Positions 1 through 12,600 of a DNA stretch of 64,000 nt are shown here, piece after piece (position 1 is the first letter of the stretch; every line of letters starts with the position of its first letter). Origin of the DNA: Litomosoides sigmodontis (Eukaryota; Nematoda; Chromadorea; Rhabditida; Onchocercidae); the NCBI GenBank assembly GCA_963070105.1, contig OY718804.1, positions 6,843,317-6,907,316 of the forward strand, read 5' to 3'. The notes below the pieces were generated by a model, which searched no databases, was not told the origin of the DNA, and was given only the letters and a program-made list of their open reading frames with translations. A program made the position numbers and the translations under genes.

Positions 1-260
1 GTTGAAACATGTCCTCAGAGAGCTTAGAAGCAGTACGGACGGCAGACATCCTTCCATTAAAGTTTTAGTCTCGACGCACTGCTAGTTGATAGTAGTGCAG
101 TGCAAAGATCAATCTAAACTTTGCCTTGGCTGACTGACACACATTGGGCGGAAAATGTCATCCATCCTTCTTCCTTCCATTGTTTCACTCGTTCCCTCGT
201 CGAAACTGTTGCAGCGACTACAACTATCACTCATTCTTCTTCGCCACTTTCCTCCTTCAT

Positions 261-294
261 CTTTCTCTCTCTCTCTCTCTCTCCCTCTCTCTCT
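261..294. repeat. CT microsatellite
   Basis: A nearly uninterrupted (CT)n run with one CCT interruption. It produces spurious Leu/Ser-rich open frames in several phases. Confidence 0.9.
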
Positions 295-2701
295 ACGACA
301 CTACCGCCCTGAAATCTACCATCATCTATCTCTTTTTCCCGGCCTTTTCCACTGGAAAGGAGCGTTTATTTGTTGGATACGTAGAACTGCTAGTGCATTT
401 ACACGCTCGTTCATCGATTCCTTTGGTCAAACTATCATCTCTTAATGAACCGACTTGTCAAGGATATCCCATCTTTTACTTTAACAAAAGGGAGACGAAA
501 TAAATACACGGAAGTCTCGTAGCAACAAAGCAGTTCAATTATTTAATTACTTATTCAGATCTCTTCACTTAGCCGCTGTTGCTTTTTCCAGCCATCGAAT
601 TGATTGCTGCGCATATTGAAATGTTGCACCATTGAAGGAATGAACGACAGAAAGGCTTAGATGCGAAATTTGCTACTTCGAATCGTTCAGTGACTGTGTC
701 AGTTGAAATTTCACATAACTGAGGCATTTTATTATTATTATCGATTAGTAATTATTATTATTATTAATTGTGCATTATGCTACCTGAAATTTAAAGGATG
801 CAAAATAGCTCTGTTTGTTGCGCCAAATTTCCGGAGTTTCTGAGTGTAGCATCTCTGCTGCTCTAAAAAACGTAATTTATTTATTGAATAAAATTTGATA
901 AGGAAAGGTAATCGCTGGCCTATTTGTTTATTTTCCTTCTTCGCTTCCTTCACATTTGCATTTCAACTGCTAAAATCTTTTGCATATCAATTCCATCTGT
1001 CATTGAACTACCTTAGCAATACTTCCATTTTCCATCTTTCGAACTATTTGAGTTATTTAAAACTTTTTAATTTCAAATCTTTTTCAATTTACACCTTGCA
1101 GATATCTTTTATTCTACCTTTCAGTGCATTCCCTACTTTTTCCACTGCTTCACAACTTAGCAAGTAATTAAATAAAAAACCATTAATGGCGTTAAAAATT
1201 CCAGGCAATTGAGAGAAAGGAAACTTCGATGATTTCACTGGCAGAAGAGAAATGGTAATTGAAATAAATGAAAAAAACTCATAAAAATAGCCCGAAAATT
1301 GCATTTTTTGAATTTATTTGTCGACGCATAGGTCGTCAATCTTCCGACTATCGGTAATTAAAGGGCGGTATTCATAAACGGAGAAAAAGGCGGTTAAGTT
1401 GTGATCCGTTATGTTATTGAGATGTCAAACGGTAACTAAATCAATGACCGCCCACGCATCTTACGAATTGCTGATGGAACGCAATGGGTTCGTTTAGCGA
1501 TGCAAACAATTCAAATTTCCACTACAGTTCATACAGCACTGAAGTGAAAAGTTATTTAAAAGTTTAAATTTATTCTTCGACGAGATTTGTTTTCGTTAAC
1601 CAATGCTATTAAATTTTAAATAATTTACCTTTTAATATATTTTTTACATTGCAAAAGGCTACTTTACTTTAGGCGACAAATGCGCCCTAATCTACAAGAA
1701 TGCAGTTTGGTTGGGGTACTAAAATAAGCTGCAAATGTAAACTGTTGTGGTCCGAAAAAAACTATAGATTAGACTGAATTCAACATTTGGATACATCCTC
1801 ACTGTGTAAATCCATCTTAGCTAACTTTCATTAATCAAATAATCCTTCGCCACTTTAATCCTTTCTGAATTTATAAAAAAACAATTACAATTGCTCTGTG
1901 CAATAGTTGAAATATAATTTCTACAAAATGGTTAATGTTTATGAATTTAATTAGATGAGAATAAAATGTAACTATTTTTTTCAATCTCATCGTTTCATCT
2001 CCTCTCAGAAGCCTCCGAGAAGTAATATGAGATTTTCTAAGACGCTCATTTATTCAACGCAATTATTAAATAGCAAAATATTCACAAATTTCTACATTTG
2101 AATTAAAAATTTTTTTCTTCTCTTTCTACTACTACCATTACTATTACTGAAATGCTTTGACTTGCTAGAACGAACAGGAAGAGGTTTTGCTAGCAGTGAG
2201 GGAGAAAGAAAGAGGACGGAAGTTCGACGCCCAGAAAGGAACGCTTTTTAGTACCAATAAGTTGAAATTTTCATTCTCCCTTAAAAGATTGCTTATTGTT
2301 GAAACAGCAAAATGCATGAAAAGAATTTGGTTGATTTGTTGCACAATGAAGTCCCAACGGTTTCTGGAAAGCCTAACTTGACGGTTAATTTAGCCCGAAT
2401 AAATTATATTATTCCATTTAAGAGGAGGAACTCTTTCCTTCTTCATTACTGGAAATTAGCATTAAATTAATCTTTTCATTTTCACTTACTTCATTCTAAC
2501 TTGCGGAAATGAACGTCTCCGGAAGGCGCTTAAAAATAACAACAATAGTGATATTAATAATAGTAATAAATAATTGAGTTTCCTCTTCTTCTCTGTGTAC
2601 TCGTTAATTTTTGGTTTGAAATTGCATTCTGCACGAATTCTTTTATTTTTTTCTCTTTCCAAAAGTGTGCGTTGGAATTTTTGCTAAAATATTTTGTAAA
2701 A

Positions 2702-2742
2702 TATTTTGAAAATCTCATTGGCACAATAAGATTTTCAAAATA
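2702..2742. repeat. Small perfect inverted repeat (14-bp arms)
   Basis: Arms at 2702-2715 and 2729-2742 are exact reverse complements, separated by 13 nt. The arms are AT-rich (TATTTTGAAAATCT). It could form a hairpin, but in AT-rich DNA such arms can occur by chance. Confidence 0.6.
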
Positions 2743-3881
2743 GCAAATTGCGCTTCGCTGAATTTATAGGATGAAATTTTAAAAAATTATGTCATTTTCC
2801 TCCCTTTTTTTTGTACTTTTCTTTTCTATTCACCGCCAAATGGTTTAGTTATAAATTTAAAAGAGTGGAAAAAGTGTCGTTTGAGGCATTTTTAAATTTT
2901 TATTCAAATTTTGATTTGTACTTAAGTTTGTGATTTTTCTGCACTTAATTTTCTGACACGCTAGAAATGCTGCCACGGAAAACTTGAAAGACTCCTGTAA
3001 GCTCAGATAAATTTGTGAAATGACTAAAGTCTTTGAGGGCTAAAGTAAAGATTTCCTCAGTATGCCATCTCTGATTCTGTCTGCCTTTTAAGTGAAAATA
3101 ATATTCAGAACACTTGATGCAAACGTGTTTTCCATTAGCTGCCAAACATGACGAGAAACCGAAATTCAACTGATTCATCAAATTAGCTGACTAATTAAGT
3201 TGTTGTTCGTTAATTGCGCAGACCACTAAATGCGAATCAGACTTTCAGCCTTTACTGCTCGCAGTTTTTTCTGATAATACCACGGTAAAGCTGAAGGAAT
3301 AGATCAAATTAATTTATAAGTTAAAATTGATGCTAAAACAATGGCGCTTTTGAGAATTGTCAATGTGTAGGATGTAGGCGCAAATTTGATATTTCTTAGT
3401 TCAATTAATTAGGAATGTGCAAGTACTTTTTCACACTCATTTAACATGTTAGTTAGCAATTAACTTCACAGCAATTATTAAATGAAAAAGTGTTAGTCGC
3501 AATTGCAGTCTTAAGGAAGTAAAGAAGTGTGCACTTATGCGCATTTCCTTCATTGCAAGTTTCAATCGCTTGATTGACGTGAATGGACCTGAAGCAATTA
3601 CACGTGACTGACCTAGCGTAGTTGTTTAAATTTGTTCCGTTCAGTTCAATGCGATACATTCCTCTCCGTTTGCTATCATTTTCCAACTTTGCTCACTCAT
3701 CGCAGTCCATTGGGAAATATCGGACATTTGTTAATGCATGCATAAATCATAATCAATCCTTTCCCGGTGCTTCTCGTTGCAGTAATTTTGTACAATGGCC
3801 ATCTAAAGCTTTGGGCAGCCTTGGGCTTTATTGGATTATCAACTCTGATGACCCAGTCCACTTCACTTCCGCCCAACACAG

Positions 3882-3903
3882 AGCTCTCTCTCTCTCTCTC
3901 TCT
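3882..3903. repeat. CT microsatellite
   Basis: A short uninterrupted (CT)n run of about 11 units. Confidence 0.85.
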
Positions 3904-5080
3904 AGCATTTTCATTTGCATTTCGAAATCAAACCGATCTGCAATTCTTCTCAGGGAAGTATCACTTTGAGTTTCCACTACTTCTTCTGAACTGGAATTTC
4001 CATCCAACAATTCTCACCTAAAATTCGTTCCATTCAAATTCAGTACAAAGAAACGGAGAGTTCAGTTTCGTCTTCTCCTTATTAAATCAAAATTTTCATC
4101 TAGCATTGTGCAGTGATCGTACAGTGAACTTTGGAAAACTAATTCTGTGTGAATTTCGATTAATCAACATTTCTCTCTGATCGCTTTTACTTCTTTCATG
4201 TGGCCTGCGCGTAAACGAGATATTTCAAAAAATGACATTTTTAATCACCGCCCTATTCTCTCTGATAGACAGTTGTAGTATGGAAGCTAATAGCATTGAA
4301 GAAGAGTGGCAAATTTTGTTAAGATGTGGCCATGGGCCAAGTAACTTGGCTCATTAATTCGTTCAACCAGTTTATAGCCACTACTATGTGCCCAGTCCAT
4401 TGCGTCGCAACTTATATCAGAAGCAGCTTACTCATCGCTCGTTTCATTTATAAGCCTTAGCAGTCTTATTTTTTAGTTTATAAGAAAAATTTCTATCATT
4501 CGGTTATCAAGGATTATCATAGCATAGTTATCAGCTACAGATCACCGTGATTAGTTATGGCTATTTCTAATAGTATATTATGTATTTTTTAATAATGCTT
4601 TATCTTTTCTCCACTTAAATTCAAGAATTTAGAGATGGAAAGTCTTCCTTTAAAAAATGCAGGAATGAAATAGAAATGGATTAAAATAAGTTCTGTAAAT
4701 TTTAAGAAAGAATAATTCAGTAAAAGACTTACATTTCATAAGTTGCTAATGGCGGGAAATGATGTCAGTTGTAATACTGAGATTTTTAATCCTAAAATTC
4801 TGATATTAATATATTTCAACGTTTTGATGTTGAAATGATGTGATGATGAAAATCACGGAGAAATGCAGCGATTCATAATTATTCACTTCTTTTGCTGCTC
4901 TTTCCCTTGACCCTTCCGAAATTCATTTTCCTTTTCATCCTCACAACTCTCGTGAAATCAATTTTCCTCTTTATTTAATCGCTGTTCATCGATTTGTCCT
5001 GCCCGCTTGATTCGTTATGCTTTTGTCTATCACATTTTTCACTGATCATAACTGATAATTTATGCACGATGTGTTTGCAG

Positions 5081-5120
5081 ATCGAATCGAATCGGATCGG
5101 ATCGGATCGGATCTGATCCG
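5081..5120. repeat. Pentanucleotide tandem repeat (ATCGR)n
   Basis: Eight consecutive 5-bp units read ATCGA x2, ATCGG x4, then the variants ATCTG and ATCCG. The last units make a near-palindrome (CGGATCTGATCCG). Confidence 0.85.
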
Positions 5121-5357
5121 ACTCACGCAAAGAAGGAAACCTTACTTCACAAGATGTTTAAGCCTCACAGTAATGTCATTCATGAATTTCTAGCGCTTCT
5201 TTCGTCTGAGAAATGAAAAAAAATCATTTTAATTAATCAGTCGCCACAGTACCTCCCCACGGAACGATTCTTTTAACAAAGGAAGAAGGAAGCAAGAAAT
5301 ATACTGTTTCAACTAACTACGTAAATATTTGCTAACAGTAAGGTAAAAAAGTCAAGG

Positions 5358-5499
5358 AACGTGAAAATAGTTAAGTTAGCTAAAAAATTCATCTCCGTCT
5401 CCTTCTCTAGAAGTGTAGATATTTCAATTCATTTACTCTTCACACTGCAATTTAATTATGTTAATTTTATTGAAAGGTCAACTTAACTATTTTCACGTT
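5358..5499. repeat. Perfect 20-bp inverted repeat with 102-nt spacer
   Basis: The arm at 5358-5377 (AACGTGAAAATAGTTAAGTT) is the exact reverse complement of 5480-5499. The spacer shows no further strong pairing by eye. Candidate stem-loop or remnant of a small inverted-repeat element. Confidence 0.75.
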
Positions 5500-7823
5500 T
5501 GCATAAAATAATTACACTAATAACTTTCAATTTGAAGTATTCAGGAAAAATTTTTTAAATTATTTTATACAGCTGTAATTAGCTTAAAATTTGTAATTTT
5601 TTGAAGTTATTAATTAATAGACACAGTCAAAAGACATCTCATTTGTGAATATGTATTAGTTAGAATATTTGAAGTTTTTGGCGTAAATGTCACAAGACGT
5701 ATGGCACCGACTACTTTGCTTTGTTTAGGAAGAAATCGTCGAAGAGAAAAATGATAAGCGAAATACTTATCAGTTAAGTTTTACTCATTTCATCCGCCAA
5801 ACAAGAAATACGAAAGGCTTCAGTTTCAGGAAAAATTTCCGTTTTCGCCTGAGTGCACTGTCCAGATCTTCCGCTGCGCCTCGTTGCACAAAGTCAGTAT
5901 GGCTACCTGTAAACTACCAATTTTAATTGGTGTGAATGTGAAAGAGTGGAAATTCACACCGAACCGTCACTTTCTACGGGAAAGTGCAAGTGGCTGGTGA
6001 CATAGCTCATTTGCTTAATCATCCTGGGAAATTTCCATTGGATTGAGCTGAAGGAGGAAGAGGCCTCTCAAACGGATTCTTTTCTATTTTTTACATTTTC
6101 GTACAATTCAAATGAAATCATCTCATCGCACTGCTTCTCTTAGCGCTACTATTCTCCTTCTATTTGGCAGCAAAGGAATAACTCTTAAAGAAGAGATTTT
6201 CGCGTAGTGTGCTAAAATTAGCTAAATGCATTCCAATGCATCGCATTGAAATTTTTTAAATGCTTCGTTACAAGGCATTCCACTTGTCATCATCTTACGT
6301 GAGAGCATTGTAATTTTCATTTCATCTCATTTTATTGCCTTTAAAACGACTTAGAGCCGCAGTTATTACTCATCTTGTGATGGCTATCATGACTCTATCG
6401 CATGTGCAAGGGTGGACTGACGAGGGTGGGCTACCTGGGATGAAAGGCATGTGGAGGTGATTTGCGAAAGCAGTCACTTGGCGGAGGAATGAAGGAAAAA
6501 AGAAATTTGCGAAAGTGCGGAAGGAACGAGCGGTCGATGATAATCGTTCGCAGAACGCGCATTCCTGGCGTGCCATTGTTGCTGTGCTTGCGCAATTCAT
6601 TTTTTAGACGTAAAAGGAGGAGGATCGATGAATGTGAATTATTATCAGCGATGAAAGATATGTTAGGAAAAAGTGAGGAATAGTAGTGCTCATTAACGGA
6701 TGCGTTTGATGTGGGAGAAGATAGATATCTGACGAGCGCTCCGCACCTCCTGCACTGCGTCACTGATACTGCGTTACAGTCGGTACACGCTCAGTCAGTG
6801 CAGCGTTGCTAACGTGATGGAAACAAATCATAGAGATTACGTGAGTGGGTTTGCCTGACTGACTAGTAATGTGCGTCAAGTGTTTGGAGAGCTCTCTACC
6901 AACTCTTTTTAATTTGCTTTCGCTTTCGCTTTCGCAAGGAACGCTTCTTGAGAGTGCCTGGTTGCTTAGCTCTCATACCTTCTCTTCTTGAGAATGCACG
7001 CTGGAATTTCAATTGTTAAATATCAGCCAGCGATTTTATCCAAACACTTGAAGAAATTCAATTCATTTTACCGCTCTTTTGTTTTTGTGGACAGTCTGTG
7101 GAAGTCACTGATATTGTTCATTTCATCCATTTCACATTTTAATCGTAAAGTAACGGTGGAAAGGCAAATTCGATCCGATGATGATGGACGAGGTGCCGAC
7201 AGGTGCGGGTGAGGGATGCCTTGCAAACATTCAATCGTAGAAGTTAATTTTTCAGGAACTGTCTGCAAATCCATTGAGCGCAGAGGTTGATCTTTGGGAA
7301 GGAATTGAAGATGCATGCGTGTGAGCGCGCATTGCCGCTGAAGCGTTCTCCCTTGCATTCCGTCATCGCTTCATCGCTATCCTACCCAGCCACCTGTACA
7401 ACAGGAAGTGTACCTCTTCCTAAATCAAAATTCCATTCCAACAGCGCCATTTGGTTCATTGGCCTCTACGACATGCCCTCCCGCCTTCGGCACTACTCCT
7501 TTCATCTCTTTTTCGGGAGCTTTCTGAAAGCTTTCCTTCCCTATGCGCGACATATCAAGCAAATGAGAAAAACGTAACGACAACGTAATAATGATCAATA
7601 CATAGGGTGACTGGTGACCGATAATGCCTAAGTAGTAAGCTGAAGAAGTGTTGTTGAACTTTCAACTGCTTAGTTAGCACGGAGAGAACGAAATGGCTTG
7701 CTTGAACTGCTGAGGTATTTTTTGGAGCGATGTCATTAGTATTTCAAATGAATCTTTAGCTTTAGCTCTCACAGTTACTCACTGATAAATGAAAGAGTTA
7801 AATAGATGAGAAGTCTTACAGCT

Positions 7824-7890
7824 ACGTTTGCATAATTCCTGCACCAACAGGAATGGAACGTTTGCATAATTCCTGCACCAACAGGAATGG
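7824..7890. repeat. Exact tandem duplication, 34-bp unit
   Basis: The unit beginning ACGTTTGCATAATTCCTGCA occurs twice head to tail (7824-7857 and 7858-7890), with no mismatch over the 33 bases present in the second copy. The lack of divergence suggests a recent duplication. Confidence 0.9.
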
Positions 7891-8011
7891 TTTTCCGTAT
7901 CCTGCTTGTCCGGAAACAATTACATTAGGTAAACAGGTTCCTCCATACACCGCCACTCTTCTGCTCACCCTCTATATTTACATAAATATTCAAACAAATA
8001 CACATATATTT

Positions 8012-8106
8012 AGACACACACACACACACACACACGCACATACACACACATACACACACATACACACATACATGCATCAAAAGAGAGAGAGAGAGAGAGC
8101 GAGGGA
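8012..8106. repeat. Compound (CA)n / (GA)n microsatellite
   Basis: CA dinucleotides run from about 8014 with interspersed TACACA units to about 8071, followed by a GA run from about 8081 to 8100 and a purine-rich tail. Confidence 0.9.
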
Positions 8107-8238
8107 GGGGAGGAAGAGGAAGACATTATTGTTGGTGCTACCTCTGAGGTAATTTATAACACTATGTGCGCCACGCTATGGCCTCTGTAGACGGTCATTG
8201 GGATGGACTGACTGTTATTCGTCCATTGCGGCCCGTAA

Positions 8239-8686
8239 TTATCACCCAATAGGCCACTGGTCCTTATCATCACACCTGTACCTGGCAAGCAATTATCATC
8301 TCTTTTTTCCTTTCATTTAATCTACCGCTAATTGTTAAGAAGTCAAAATTTCACATCACTTGCTATCACTCCCTCTTCTGTCTCTTTTCAAAAAAACAAA
8401 TAACAATAAACTATATTTAAATGAAGTGGACTTTAGAGATTTGGAAGAAATATGTATTTCCTCTCTCTCTCTTTAATTTCATCGCTTTGACTGTTCAATA
8501 TGTTAGAAATATAATTTAATGAATAGGTAGACAGATGAGATTCTCTGTTCCAATAACAATTACTTTTTTGAGCAAAATAAATTCAAATCTTTGAGATAAT
8601 TTTATGGGCACTACTATGCGTCATTTTTATCAGAATTGTCATTTCCTCACCTGTACCTGTCAAAGCAATTATCACCGCCATTATCA
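8239..8686. promoter_or_regulatory. Candidate regulatory patch: repeated CACCTG and TTATCA motifs
   Basis: TTATCA (reverse complement TGATAA, a WGATAR GATA-factor core) occurs at 8239, 8264, 8293, 8669 and 8681. Two copies of CACCTGTACCTG, each followed a few bases later by GCAATTATCA, lie at 8273-8298 and 8648-8674 with one substitution and one indel. CACCTG is the E-box core bound by Snail-type and some bHLH factors. Regulatory function is inferred from clustering only; there is no gene nearby except the cadherin about 5.5 kb downstream. Confidence 0.3.
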
Positions 8687-9238
8687 ACAACGAAATTTAA
8701 CCGTTCGTTCCAGAAACGTCCTCACTTGAAGAGACAATTCAGGAAGGATTAGAGTGAAGAATTATGTTTCGGTCATAAAGCTCCATGCTGATGGAGCAGT
8801 TAGTTAGCTTAATGAAACAAAATGAAAGGTCACAAAAGGTCATCCCTCCATTTGTCCGCTGTCAAGTGTTTATTTTTATTTTTACTGGTCACTTTCCCGC
8901 TGTTCTTTTACTATATTACTGTCACATTACATTTTACAATTCCCCTTCGAAGTCTACCGCGACAGTTTCAATTAGGCTTACTTTCCTCAGATATCATTCG
9001 AATTCGCTGCTTGTAAAGTTAGTGTTTTTGGATGTAGAGAGACTGAAGAGGATAATCCAAAAACTCATCCGTCCATCTATGAATGGAATTAAAAACTCAT
9101 TTGAATTAATGCTTGTCAATCATCTCTTCCTCCTTCATCTTCCATCCCTCTAAGATTACTTGTAGTATCAGAGATTCAAACGACCATCATAATTGTTCGT
9201 GTAGACACGCGCATACCTACGTACCTACTACACCTCTA

Positions 9239-9259
9239 CCAGCAGCAGCAGCAGCAGCA
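9239..9259. repeat. (AGC)n microsatellite
   Basis: About six to seven AGC units. Confidence 0.85.
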
Positions 9260-9320
9260 ATCCTCGTACGTCCATCGATAGGATTTACGAAGAAATGGAA
9301 ATCAGTGAACTGTAACGATG

Positions 9321-9347
9321 ATGTGTGTGTGTGTGTGTGTGTGTGTC
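9321..9347. repeat. (GT)n microsatellite
   Basis: An uninterrupted GT run of about 12 units. Confidence 0.9.
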
Positions 9348-9566
9348 TCATAAGGAGAGGAGCGAGGAGTGTCTCTCTTTTCCAATGTCTCCGTTGAATT
9401 TCCTCCGCTCTTCCCTTTTTCTTTCCATCTTTGCGATCGTTCTCTGTGTCGGATCAGTCGGTGAATTTACTCGTCGAAGGAGAAGCCTAACTGATTCACA
9501 CCACTTCATCATCACTAAATCATTTCATTTTGCATACCAAACGGTTTCTTTTTCTTCTTTTCAATC

Positions 9567-9620
9567 CTCCCTCTCCCTCTCCCTCTCCCTCTCCCTCTCC
9601 CTCTCTCTCGCTCTCTCGGA
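9567..9620. repeat. (CTCCCT)n pyrimidine tract
   Basis: A hexamer-like CTCCCT tandem grading into a CT run. It is strand-asymmetric polypyrimidine. Confidence 0.85.
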
Positions 9621-12600
9621 TAACTTCTCCCGTGCAGCAAGAGCGCTTTGGATTATTTTTTGATTGAATTTTTATTTCATTGCAATTCATTATCTTTAAC
9701 AGAATTAGTAGCCAAAGAAGTTGCTAGCAAATCGATCGATCACTTCACTCTTTAAAATCCTTTTTTCCTTACACTTCGCGGATGGACAGTTAGTTTTATC
9801 CGCTCCATTAATTTTGAAATTAAAATTCCTATAATTAATTAATTAACACGTACTCCTTATCGATATATATTTTTATTTGTGAAGCTGAATTATTGGCAGA
9901 CAATTCACAACACACTCTTATCACTTCCACTTTTTCGCTTTAACTAATTGATGTTTCTAAGGAAATGGCAGAAATTGACTTATTGAAAGTGATAATTCAG
10001 CGGTGTAATGACAGTGTTAATCATAAAGCAAACATAGAAGGATGGCGGAGCGGCGGAATTGCGACAGATATCACTGACACTGATATATTGGCGAAGCGAA
10101 TGATAACGAATGATAATTTCTGTCTGTTCCTGCCAGACCGGAGGAGGAGAGATTCCTAGGGAGAGGATTGAACTTTTACGCCTTTTGATATGCTAAATGA
10201 TACGCAACCGGAAATCATTTATTTCGTTGATTCATTTCAATATTTGAAGTTTAATTTCAAAAATTCACTTCTATTTTTCTCCTTAAATTACATTCGTTCA
10301 CAAGAAATCGTATCAGTTCGATTTCATAGTTAGACGTGAAGGCAGTGTACCAATAGGCTACGATCAGTAAATTGACCTTCTAATTTTTTTTTTTAATTGC
10401 AATTTTCCTCATTTCAAATGACTCCTATCTTTGCTGTGTTGCGAAGATGAAAGCTAAAAATTTCGAAAGTCTCGAAATCAAACTAATCAGTCGCATGACA
10501 TGTTGAATGCTTGCTAAGATCATAAGTCAACTAAATCTTGAAATGTGACACTCATCCATTCGTGAGAAAGCCTCAGTAACTGCCTTACAGAAATTCTTCC
10601 ACAAGCGCATACTTACTTCATTACCGTTTCTCTCAGAAAGCTTAACCTCTAACTTGTCACCCTCCTTAACAGCTAACAAAAATTATTATTGTCGTATTTC
10701 CGTTTCTCCTGTAAGACTTAAGTAAATATCTAACGACAATTTCGTCTTAGAAAAGGTGGGCGGGGGGAAGGAGAGAGAGCGGGAGAGAGGTGATAAATCA
10801 TGTTTAAATTTTTATAATGTGGAAGAGAGTGGTAGCGATGAGAAAGTTATCCGACAGTCCGTCCACTTGAGGAGGGCCATCACTATAAGCTGCTAGCTAG
10901 CCTATGGCAGAAGCTTTGATCTGCAAGCTCACTTCTCATTCGATTGTTTACTCGACGTTTGCAACGTCTCAAACGAATTTCATAAACCATACGACAGCGC
11001 TTGCTGGCGTCACTTGGGCGGTATCGCTGAAGCCTTTCACTTCATTCGAAAGTATCATCAACATTTGAATTCAAATTTCATCTTCTTTCCAACACACTCT
11101 CTCCCTCGTCTCGATCACTCTCAATATTGCATTCAGTAATTCTTCGAATTTTTCAAAAATAATTTCTTTTTAAGTCGTTTCAGTAACAAGTAGCATTTGC
11201 ATATCAAAGTAACATAATGCACAAAATTTATGCAATAATTTTATCCGACGAGAAAACACTCGATCAATAAGAGCGACAAAAGAATAATAAATCGCTTAGA
11301 TGTCTTCATCGCTCTTACTTTTCTCCCTCTCACTTATGCAAATTAGGCTTACCGGAATAATAATAATAGTCGACAACTATCCAGTGGGAAATTATTATAT
11401 TTCATAAATTAATATCCATTGCTAGTATCAGTAAGTTACATTATCAGTCAATCACAGTGTAAGTCACTTTTCCGTGCAACAAGTGAATTTAACAAATTTG
11501 CGAGGTTTGCTCTGTTAGCAGTTATTTCACTTTTCTCCTTCTGATTGCTGAAAGTATTTCATGAAGGAATTGTATGAAATGAAATGAAATTTTTGAAATT
11601 TTTTTTCAAAAATTGTCATACTTTACTTTCCCAAAAATTCTTGCAATGAAATGTGTAATTAAGCAATTTAGCAAATTATTTCGAAATCGTTGTGTTGGAA
11701 AATTTTTTTTTCAAATTCGTTAGACGAAATTAAAAAAATGAAAGTCGCACATTTTCTATTCGATTGAATTTCAATATCACTGAGATAAAACAACAATGTT
11801 GTAAATCATTCGGCCAATGCATTGCATTGAATTGTCCCACCCTTTTCATCTTTTCCTCTTATCGTCTCCTCAACATTCTTGAGGCGCAACCAATAAGAAC
11901 TTTTGCGCCGGCTTTTTTTAAAATCATTTTTGCTCTAAGAAATAACACTTATAAAATTGCAATGAAATTATCTACAACTGTAATAGCATGTTCATTTTAA
12001 TTTCTGTGGAATTTTTCGAGTCTTTTCAAATTGAAGCATCAATTTTTTTGAATTTCTTAAAAGTTATATAAATCATTTCGTGACCTTTGCAATATGTTGG
12101 AATTTTTACTTGGCACTTTAGGATTATTATTGAGGAGAACTGAACCCGTCTGTGTATTCATACGAAAAGCCAAAATGTACTTTGAAAGGACAAAAAGCAA
12201 TTTAGCCAAATGATGCATAGTGCAGGGCTTCTACGCTTTTTTAATAAAACAAAACTAATTTAAATCCATTCAGTTGTCCTTTGGAATCCTTTTTTTTCAA
12301 CTTTTTTTCCTTAAATTTCAAGGTAAATTTAAGTTCTAAGGCGCATACGTATATCGCTATTAGTAAATAATTGATTAAATATGGAATGGATTTTTTTGAA
12401 AAGATGCCATTTACTCTCACTCGGCTGAGTAATAGTAAGTTGAAAGCGTTCTTCCAAGGCGTCGGACGCGTGAACAAAGTAAGTTATCGCTGTTAATGAA
12501 GCGTAACTGGCAGCTGTCACTTCTTTCCATTTTAGCTAAATTAAATGAGAATCTTAATATATAACGATAAATGAGTAAAGACGGAAGCAGTATGACCACT

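Larger units (their letters stand above)
1..7823. other. Intergenic / upstream region without recognisable gene
   Basis: I see no convincing coding exon on either strand. The open frames are short, low in complexity or rich in Ser/Phe/Leu from CT- and T-rich DNA, and none resembles a known family. The stretch holds a CT microsatellite near 261-294, an ATT-rich patch near 726-770, a second CT run near 3882-3903, a pentamer tandem at 5081-5120, a 20-bp inverted repeat at 5358/5480, a small hairpin at 2702-2742, and a short (GCTTTC) run near 6916-6934. It may be distal regulatory DNA of the cadherin gene downstream, or contain UTR or non-coding exons that cannot be told from sequence alone. Confidence 0.6.
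7891..9660. other. Non-coding region rich in microsatellites and paired motifs
   Basis: No supported gene. The stretch contains a CA/GA compound microsatellite, two copies of a roughly 27-bp motif with CACCTG and TTATCA cores (8273-8298 and 8648-8674), an AGC run, a GT run and a CTCCCT run. Open frames here are simply translations of the repeats. Confidence 0.6.

Noticed and set aside
121..503. Three overlapping frames rich in Ser/Leu
   Set aside because: Generated by a CT microsatellite. No domain and no consistent splice sites.
6370..7577. Cluster of overlapping frames on both strands in a slightly GC-richer stretch
   Set aside because: No frame shows domain similarity, hydrophobic core pattern or phase-compatible neighbours.
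7853..8152. Frame with His-Thr repeats
   Set aside because: It reads through a CA/GA microsatellite and begins within a tandem duplication.
9113..9663. Two frames across AGC, GT and CTCCCT repeats
   Set aside because: Composition is explained by microsatellites. No recognisable family.
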